From positions 20,528,501 to 20,592,500 of the forward strand of contig JAJEKV010000017.1 of NCBI GenBank assembly GCA_021234155.1: 64,000 nucleotides of DNA, written 5' to 3'. Positions 56,864 to 64,000 of the stretch are shown piece by piece. Within the stretch, counting starts at the first letter, position 1, and every line of letters starts with the position of its first letter. This stretch comes from Isoetes taiwanensis (taxonomy: Eukaryota > Streptophyta > Lycopodiopsida > Isoetales > Isoetaceae). A program made the translations under genes and the position numbers. The notes under the pieces were generated by a model. That model made no database searches and was not told the DNA's origin. It worked only from the letters and a program-made list of their open reading frames with translations.

Positions 56864-58230
56864 ATGAGGATTCCTTTGATTCCACATGCAAAGCCAGTAT
56901 ACCAGAGAGCTTACAGAATGAATCCCAATTTTGCCTTAAGTGTTAAGGAAGAGATTCAAAAGCTTTTACAAGCTGGATTTATATTTGAGGTGGAAACCAG
57001 TGAATGGGTTTCCCCTATAGTGGTTGTTAAGAAGAAAAATGGGAAGTTACGAGTTTGTGTTGACTTTCGTAAGTTAAATGATTCCACAGATAAGGATCAT
57101 TTTCCCCTTCCCTTTATAGACCAGATACTGGAAAGTCAGCTGAAAACCACGTTTATAACTCAGTTTGGGACTTAAGCATACAAGGTAATGCCTTTTGGCC
57201 TTAGTAATGCACCATCTTTATTTCAGAGAGTAATGCTCACAATTTTCAAGGAGTACATTGGGAATTTTATTGAAATCTTTTTGGATGATTTCACAGTTTT
57301 CGCATGTCTCAAAGATCATTTGTCTAAATTAGAATTGTGTTTTGAGAGATGTCGAAGATATGGTGTGTCTCTCAACCCAGAAAAGTGTACACTTTTAGTT
57401 ACGCATGGAATGCTTTTAGGCCATATTGTGACTAAAGATGGATTGTTTACAGATCCAAGTAAAGTACAGGTGGTTCGCGACTTGCTCCCTCCTAAAAATA
57501 TAACAAAATTGAAAAGATTCTTGGGCAAAGCAAATTATTACTGAAAGTTTTGTCACAACCTAGCTGATGTAGCAGCACCTTTGAATGCTTTGGCAAGTCC
57601 AAAGGTCAAATTTGAATGGACACCCACATGCCAAATAGCTTTTGACAATATAAAGGCATCTATGACATCCGCTCCTATATTGATAACTCCAAATTGGGAT
57701 CACGAGTTCCATGTGCACATGGATGCATCGAAGGTGGCTGTTGGTGCTGTTCTAGCCCAATAAATAGATTCAAAGATAGATCGTCCCATTCACTTTGCCA
57801 GCAAACAACTTAATGCAGCAGAAAGAAATTATAATACCACTGAGCGAGAAGGCCTCGCATGGTTTTTGCCGTACAAAAGTTTCGACATTATCTTTTAGGC
57901 AATTACTTTGTGTTCTTCGTTGACCATCAAGCGTTACTATACTTAATAAACAAACCATGCACTACAGGAAGAATCACTCGTTGGTTGTTGATCCTTCAAG
58001 AGTTTAACTTTAAAGTTGTGCTTAAACCAGGAACTGCTCACACTGTGCCAGACCATCTCTCTAGATTGTCTAATGGTGAAGAATCAAATGGAATATATGA
58101 TGATTTACCAGATGTAAACTTATTTTACGTTAATGCAATACGACCATGGTATTCTGGCATTGCAGAATACCTTTCCAAGGGAAAGTTTCCAGAAAATTTA
58201 AATATTGTTCAAAAACATGAGTTTTCATGA
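56864..58230 (+). pseudogene. Reverse transcriptase and RNase H, motif A deleted
   Basis: RT begins with YRMNPNFALSVKEEIQKLL, WVSPIVVVKKKNGKLRVCVD and PLPFIDQILES. The next residues, QLKTTFIT, normally lie about 30 residues further on: the segment with the first catalytic aspartate is missing at about 57,135. YKVMPFGLSNAPSLFQRVM follows after a stop, then FLDDFTVF with the catalytic pair, then FLGKANYY. RNase H starts near 57,600, with HVHMDASKVAVGAVLAQ, NYNTTEREGLA, FRHYLLGNYF and FVDHQALLYL, to VPDHLSRL near 58,065. The integrase H2C2 zinc start (HEAHQGVAGRH) is at about 58,333-58,365. The deletion would abolish polymerase activity by itself. Confidence 0.8.
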
Positions 58231-58490
58231 AAAGCTCAACCATATACCTTAATTGTGGGTCAATTATATAAAAAGGGGAAGGACTTTGTGTTATGTAGGT
58301 GTGTGTTACCTCATGAAACACAAGATATTGTACATGAAGCACACCAAGGAGTGGCAGGTCGCCATTTCTCCGCTACATGAGGCTTTTGGTGGCCAACATT
58401 ATTCACGGATGCTTATCAATTCACTAAAAATTTTGAAGTTCAACAGCAACATACTCATCTGCATAACCATCTTCAGTGGAAAATAAGAAG

Positions 58491-59835
58491 AAAGAAAATG
58501 AATGATACCTAGAGAGAATAAATGAATGGCTGGAGTTAATCCATTCTGCACCAACTGAAATCTAAAGTGGCTAAGAAGGCATGAGAGCAATTCGGGTAGA
58601 ATATAAACCTTGCATTCAAAGGGAGGAAAAATTAGTGCAAGAAACATACCAAGGAGGGAACTATTTTAATTGTGATCATACTTTGCTGCCAAGAAATCCT
58701 CTCCAACGTGTGAAGCATCCATCCCAAATCTTCGAATCTGTTAAATAAAAAAAAAAACAGTAGCAAAGTATGTAGAATGCATGTAATTTTACATGCTGGC
58801 AGGGAAAACAAAGGAAACCTGAAGAAAAATCGTGCCAATGTCTACGAAATCTCATGCATTGTAGGTCTTGAATCATGCCACATAGAGATCGTCCTGTCAA
58901 CCATTACGGAAAGACCCTGAAGAATGGCCTTGGCGCCATCGGAGAATGATGGCGCTCCATAGTTACGTCCTTTGCTGTGGCATCGTAGGCTCTGCAATGA
59001 GCCTTTAGGGTTCTGGATTGAGCTTGCTAGGGTTCTCCAATGAGCTGTTAGGGTTTAGTTGGGGCCGCAAGCAATGGCCAAATGAGCCATTTTGGGCATG
59101 TCCTCGGCTTATTCTACGACACCTGGGCCAAAGGTGGGCACCCTCCCCTATTACGTCTTGCATGATTATAAGTAGAAATAAGAAGATAAGAATGAACTAT
59201 TTGAATGAACTCGTCCCTTTGTCGTTGCTCAAGGGATAGGCAGTTGACCAATGTGCATACCAAATGTTTGATATATAAACATATATCCGTGTCCAAAATG
59301 GTATACGTGAGAACCCAGGTGAGGGATTGATCATTCCTGAAATGATAATTTCTAATGATAAGTTGATTGTTACTATGTTTTCCAGATTTCCTCATCGAAG
59401 GTGAAGGTTTCCCACTTAGCCCTTCCCTTCCCCTGGACTAACCCCATCTCTCTTTTCTTATTTCCTACAGATAGAGTTGAAAGCTATGCGGTTCTCAAGC
59501 GAGGGAAGCGTGAGAGATAGTGGAAATGATGTCAAGCATAGATCTTACGTAGTTTGAAATGTAACCTGAGTATTGGGTTAAAGATCCCTGTTACTGAAGT
59601 TCTTGTGTCTTGCCAGACACGCACTCTGTGCTTCCGCGCCTATTTGATGTCGTCTTGACACCGGATACTGGTGCCTCTTGGGTAATTGGAATGTGCCCGC
59701 CATGTTGGTGCAAAAATAGCCTCATCCGAGTTACCTAGAAAATGTTATGGCCCTTGGAAACAAGAGACCTCCTTCCTCCAAGAACTTAGCATACTTATCT
59801 ATAATAACTTACGCCTTCATCCTCTCATAACTAAG
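58491..59835. other. Non-coding interval
   Basis: No gene or defined repeat recognised. AGGGTTCT words recur near 58,990-59,050 (GAGCCTTTAGGGTTCTGGAT, GCTTGCTAGGGTTCTCCAAT). Confidence 0.35.
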
Positions 59836-61472
59836 TGTGACGGTCCAGGGGAACATACGCTATAAATACGTATATTCCTGGATCCGTCACTATACAAGTC
59901 TATCATTCATAGCCTTGTATACCATAAGTTGTGGCACTAGGGGGCATGGCCAAGTTATTCTCATAACTCAGCCAACCATAGGGTTAGACCATTATCCACG
60001 TGGCCTTAACCTATTGGGCACCCGCCACACAGGACTCACCCGATTGGTGCCACGTGGCATCCTAGGTGGACCTAGCTCATATAGGCCTAAACCCTAACCC
60101 TAGGCCTCTTTCCAGCCCTAGCACCTAGAGACTCACCCACTCGTTCGAAACCCCGTTTCGAACATCGTTTGCTGTAGCATAGACTGGTGCAGCAGCCCCA
60201 GCAGGGTAGACTCGTTCTTGGAGCAAGAGCAGCATCACGTGAGTCGAAGACCATGGAGGCACACGGATCTGGAGGGAGAGCTTCAGGAGCAGGTATGTAG
60301 GATAGTAGTTGTGATAGCTCATCTGGGATTAGCATTCCAGATGTGCTAGGATTTTGTATCTAGAGTAGAGCCATCCTAGAACCCATATTCAACATCTTGA
60401 ACCCTAATCAAGGAACCCTAACCATTAGTTAGATTTGTATGATTAGGTTAAGATGTTCTTCTTATGATCATTCTTAGGATATGCTGATTATGTGATGTTG
60501 GTTGATCATGTTTGCTCCTCTTGTATTGGGAAGGGGGGTAGAGACCTAGGGCCATATGTAGTATGCTCCTAGAGTAGATCCCTTAGTTCCTATTAGATGC
60601 GGCCTGTGCATAGGAGCCCACCAGGCTATTGAGGCTATGATATGACTCAAAGACCGGATAACGGGCTAGAGGGAAAGTGGAGGGAGGATCCCCGCCGAAA
60701 GGGGGCGGGGGATCCCATAGTGGGCTAGGCTTATGGTCGGTCACTGCGGTGGGGGCGAGCATGGGTCCGACACCTCACGGGGCAATGGTGTTGCCCCCGC
60801 CTCCTGAGTTGCAAGTGTTGGCTTGGCTCTCGTTTTGGGGGTTCACGGCAGTGCAATCGTGGTGTCGCCACGATTCTCTAGCCGCCACCGGCACCTCTAG
60901 ACCCCGGAAGGGGAGATGCAACCCTTCCTGCCTCATCGGACCGGGGAGATGCAACCTGGAGTAGTCCCGATGGGTGATGCCATGGGATTTGCGATCCAGG
61001 AAGGCTAGAGTCCCGTCGAGCCTGATCTAGCCCATCCGCAAAGTATGCAATGTGAGGGGCGGATGGAGTGGTCAACCCTAGCCATTGTTCTATGCCAGCC
61101 CTCGCCATTGCCATGACTCGGTCTGCTCTATCTTGAGGCCTAGCCGGTCGGTCACCCTCCCACGAAGTCCGAGCGGGGTAGGAGCTCTCTGTTTTATGGT
61201 TTGTGATTATCATCTTTGCATTGGTTTATGTGCGATGCACTACCTACCCTAGAGGTAGTATTTGTATATGTTTTATGCTAGTTCTCGACGTGTTATCGCC
61301 CATTGTTTATAGGAGCCCATAGGGGAAGGGCGCGAAGACACCTTCAGTGTTCCCCTCCCCGCACTAAGAGTCACCCAGAGTGGGGGTAGACGAAGGGCCC
61401 ATGCGATTCTTGGCCGGGATGGGGATTTCTGCCGGGTATGCGGCGGGCGCCGTATGTTTAGGGGGCGCCACA
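59836..61472 (+). mobile_element. 5' LTR of an LTR retrotransposon (about 1.64 kb)
   Basis: The proposed LTR starts TGTGACGGTCCAGG and ends GGGGGCGCCACA, giving the usual TG...CA ends (TGTG/CACA). It is followed after one base by a primer-binding site. A TATA-like GCTATAAATACG lies near 59,860 and GC-rich blocks fill the last 800 bases. The start is inferred from the TGTGAC motif typical of plant gypsy LTRs; without the 3' LTR in the window it cannot be verified. Confidence 0.65.
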
Positions 61473-61473
61473 A

Positions 61474-61485
61474 TGGTATCAGAGC
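61474..61485 (+). promoter_or_regulatory. Primer-binding site (initiator Met tRNA)
   Basis: TGGTATCAGAGC is the standard plant primer-binding site, complementary to the 3' end of initiator methionine tRNA, where minus-strand cDNA synthesis starts. One base separates it from the LTR end. Confidence 0.85.
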
Positions 61486-62049
61486 AATGTTCTTGGTTGA
61501 CCAAGAACTAGCACTGACCATAACCATGAAGTAGTCTAACAGGCCTATAGGGGTGTGAAATAAACATTTCCACCATCGAACCGCGAAAATGGGGGAAAAA
61601 TTTTCTCCTAGGTAGTGGGTCAGGACTTAGGTTAAGTGTTAGACGAAGGTTTGAGTGAGTCAAACGCACCTTCTAGTAAATTTGGAGTGAAAATCATGCA
61701 TCTGCATCAAATTTCACCTAAAATGGGTCGAAGAATCATGCCAATCGGAGACCCAGGTGAAAAATGGCGCAAATTCATAGATTGCACTTCGAACCATTAG
61801 AAAAAAAATTCGAAATTCAAGTATAATATCAATTAATATGGATTTAACATATACATTAATAATTAAGTAAGTACTAAATATCTTGTAATTAATAAGGGGG
61901 GCTAATAAATAGGGGTAATTATGGTAGGAGAATATTCTCAGGGACCCTCCTCTTTAAATATCTCTGACACCTCATTTTTCCCTCCAAACTTTCCTCCACC
62001 TTCTCTCTCTTGACCAGCCTATCCCCACCCGTTTTCTAGACCGTTAAGT
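61486..62049. other. Leader-like sequence between primer site and H3-like relic
   Basis: No coding signal. It ends with a promoter-like CTCTTTAAATATCTC near 61,950 and a pyrimidine-rich CCACCTTCTCTCTCTTGACC leader directly before the ATG at 62,050. That suggests the H3-like sequence carries its own 5' region. Confidence 0.4.
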
Positions 62050-63149
62050 ATGGCCAGAACCAAACAAACCTGAGGAAGCCGGGACAGCGCTTCCCACACT
62101 CGATGGCTTAACCTAGCAAATGGACGCCATGTGAAGAAGATCCCGAGCACCTCCGACCCAAGAAGGGGAAGAGGAGCTTCCCCACCAGAAGAAAAGAAAT
62201 GACGGCACCTATCAACGATGCCGAGAGCAGCCCCTCGCCGGCTAGAACGCAAAGAACCGACGACTCGCCACTTCGGGGCTGCATAACCGGCGGGAAGAGC
62301 AGAGGAAGAGCAGGTCCAAAGAACAGTGTGGATCGGGTTTGGCCTTCGCCAAGGAAGAAGGGCAAGGAGAAGGTTGCTGTGAGTGGCTGTAAGAGAGGGC
62401 CGCAAGGAGGAAGAGGGAGCGCGAGGAGGAGCCGCGGGCGCGGAGCGAGGGACTAAGAGAAGAATGACGGTCCCCGCCGGAACCGGCTGCGGATAGAGGA
62501 GCCTTCCCGGCCCTGAAGGAGAAGCACGCGGGAAGAAGAGGAGCAGGAGGAAGAAGATGAGCAGTGGGGAAGGGCGGACCCAAGACCACCTTTACCCAAG
62601 CAGGGCCCAAGCCACCTAAGGTGGTAAAGAAGCGTATAGCGGGGCGCGGCTGGCCTTCGCTTGAAGGAGGACCGTCTCTTACCGGGCGCCAAGGCAAGGC
62701 ATACTAAGAATACCTTCGCTTCTGGTGGACCAGGTATAATGATTGGTATCCCGGCAAAACGCCCAAACAAGACCAGTGGAGGGGAGAGGCCCGCCGCCAA
62801 AGAACCAGCCCAAGCCCGCCATGTACCGAGAAGGCTAAGAAGGTCCACCATGGGCCTAACTCTCGCAGACATCTCCGGTCTTAGGGAGATTAGACACTTT
62901 CAACAAAGGCACTAATCTCCCGATTAGGGAAGGCACCTTTGAGCCACTCATGCGGGAGGTGATGCAAGCAGCCAGTCCACCACTACTGAGTGACGCCGCC
63001 ACAACCCCGGGTGTTGCAAGTAGTCAGCCGAGGCCGAGCTCACCCAGTTGTTTGAGGAAGGGAACCTCTGCGCGATCCACGCGAAGAGGGTGACTCTGAT
63101 GCCCAAGGATATATACTTGGCGCGTCGCATCCGCAAGGAATACCCTTGA
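62050..63149 (+). pseudogene. Histone H3-family (CENH3-like) pseudogene with long basic tail
   Basis: ATG at 62,050 starts MARTKQT, identical to the H3 N-terminus, then a frame break. A long basic Ser/Pro/Arg/Lys-rich stretch follows (SPSPARTQRTDDSPLRG, SPRKKGKEKV, RRSRGRGARD; about 62,130-62,456, then other frames to 62,860). At 62,881 LREIRHFQQR gives the alpha-N helix; after a one-base shift at 62,910 comes TNLPIREGTFEPLMREVMQ (alpha 1). After unrelated codons the end, at 63,024-63,149, reads [15 protein letters not shown] and [19 protein letters not shown]3 packs DNA into nucleosomes; CENH3 marks centromeres. RHFQ, TNL and TLM are CENH3-like, while IR-x4-F and MPKDI are canonical-like. 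The tail, up to about 280 codons, is far longer than in H3. At least three frameshifts. Confidence 0.7.
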
Positions 63150-63931
63150 GGATGCATTTTTGTCCAAAGTAATGTAATTATTAAGTCTCCCATAAATATA
63201 AAATTTTGTTGTAAAGTGACTTCAATTTTTGTATAAAAATGTGTTTAGGTTGCTCAAATTTTAGTTTAGTTGTAGCCATCATGACTGTAAGCATCCAAAT
63301 AGAATAATTTAGTAAGAGTACTATAGGCAAATTAGTCAAATTTCGGCCAAAATAGCCGAAATCGGAAGGCTGTGCGAAAATAGCCTTTCCGCCCTTGACG
63401 GAAGGCCCAAATTCGCATAGCCATCCGGTTTCGCCATGTTTGACCAGATTTTGCCCAATTAGCCCAAGAAAACATCCAAATTAGGTTAGAAAATCTTAAT
63501 TAAGCATGCTAGGACCTTCAAATTTCCCAAAACTGTTAATAGAATCGCCAAAGCGTAATTGTCGAGGTCGGTGGCGAAAATAGCCTTTTCCGCCCTTGGA
63601 CGGAAGGCCCAAATTCGTGATAGCCACCCCGGTTTCAATCCGCTTTTTTGCCTAGAATTACCAATTTTCACCCAACAAACCGCCATGTAGTATTTCTTGC
63701 TTTGCTTTGTCTAGAATTGCACTTCATGGTAGCTCATTTGGACACCCAGGGCCATAGATTTGGAGTCTTCCCCATCAAGAACCTTTTTGTACCTGAACCC
63801 GAGGCACCCCTAGTCTAAAAAAGGGCCCTCATTTGTCATTTCTCCCCATCAGAACTGCTCCTAGCTCTCTTGGCGATTTTCTAGCTCCTTGCTCATTCTC
63901 TTTAGCCATTTTTCATACTCCTTACAGCTCA
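63150..63931. other. Interval with a 200-bp spaced duplication
   Basis: About 60 bases at 63,376-63,437 and 63,576-63,637 are near identical (GAAAATAGCCTTTCCGCCC and GGAAGGCCCAAATTCG), each containing the small inverted repeat CCTTTCCG...CGGAAGG. A pyrimidine-rich stretch before 63,930 resembles a leader. No gene. Confidence 0.5.
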
Positions 63932-64000
63932 ATGGCGCCATCAAGCTTTGTCAGATGGTACAATGAGGCAAATCACATCCGTGCATTCCCTGCTGAGCAA
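63932..64000 (+). CDS. Start of an open frame cut by the window end
   Basis: ATG at 63,932 begins MAPSSFVRWYNEANHIRAF and runs open to the window edge (23 codons). It is preceded by a pyrimidine-rich leader (CTCTCTTGGCGATTTTC onward). Whether it is the gag of the LTR element that starts at 59,836 or another gene cannot be told from 23 residues. Confidence 0.35.
   Translation, partial: MAPSSFVRWYNEANHIRAFPAEQ

Larger units (their letters stand above)
54601..58490 (+). mobile_element. Ty3/gypsy retrotransposon gag-pol, truncated in integrase
   Basis: Gag, protease, reverse transcriptase, RNase H and the zinc-binding start of integrase follow in the Ty3/gypsy order. The catalytic core and C-terminus of integrase are missing; similarity fades at about 58,490. 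There are at least eight stops or frameshifts. No LTR was recognised with confidence on either side; the 370 bases before gag hold a TATATATAAGAG box near 54,449. The other gypsy integrase piece at 30,094-30,783 covers the region missing here, but 24 kb away in the wrong order, so it is a different copy. Confidence 0.8.

Noticed and set aside
60085-60110. Interstitial telomere-like CCTAAACCCTAACCCTAG
   Set aside because: Only about two imperfect units; common by chance.

Overview
The window looks like transposon-saturated nuclear DNA of a land plant. The signs are L1-type LINEs with DUF4283-like ORF1, a Ty3/gypsy element of plant type, an LTR with an initiator-Met tRNA primer site, a hAT-type MITE, Helitron-like ends, and decayed ATL-type RING-H2, TFIIB, FCP1-like and histone H3 sequences. 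The species cannot be named from this. The heavy decay and the LINE types would fit a large, slowly purged genome (fern, lycophyte or gymnosperm-like), but that is inference. No intact host gene was found; almost every recognisable coding stretch carries frameshifts or stops.

Layout. 1-1,253: 3' end of a plus-strand LINE. 1,252-5,350: left arm of a long inverted repeat holding a broken RING-H2 gene; its partner is 38,050-41,168. 5,952-17,230: a minus-strand L1 element, split between ORF1 and ORF2 by a nested 6-kb plus-strand LINE (about 10,010-16,008) that has tandem 5' monomers and a hairpin plus microsatellite tail. 17,230-25,500: decayed sequence with an FCP1-like phosphatase fragment (minus), a DUF8039-like fragment (plus) and fourteen short GC-rich palindromes. 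25,600-29,030: a decayed DUF7869-like transposase-type gene behind 58-bp repeats. 29,470-30,093: purine-rich block ending in a Helitron-type 3' terminus. 30,094-36,330: integrase C-terminus of a gypsy element, a 652-bp hAT MITE with perfect 8-bp target duplication, an unrecognised spliced-looking reading frame, a TFIIB fragment, a 7-unit repeat and another LINE 3' end. 36,212-36,958 and 53,479-54,227: a 0.75-kb direct repeat attached to two different coding segments.

41,200-47,600: mostly non-coding, with a short LINE tail, a foldback and exon-like scraps. 47,640-49,252: second purine-rich block with the same Helitron-type end, interrupted by a LINE tail. 50,330-52,529: a second L1 ORF1 (minus). 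54,601-58,490: a gypsy gag-pol lacking RT motif A and most of integrase. 59,836-61,485: a complete 5' LTR plus primer-binding site. 62,050-63,149: a histone H3-family pseudogene with a very long basic tail and CENH3-like core residues. 63,932 to the end: start of a further open frame.

Functionally this is a record of successive insertions rather than a working gene set. The most informative signals are structural: LINE tails whose terminal hairpin varies in a compensatory way, two Helitron ends with identical hairpin spacing, the clean hAT MITE, and the H3/CENH3-like relic beside an LTR.
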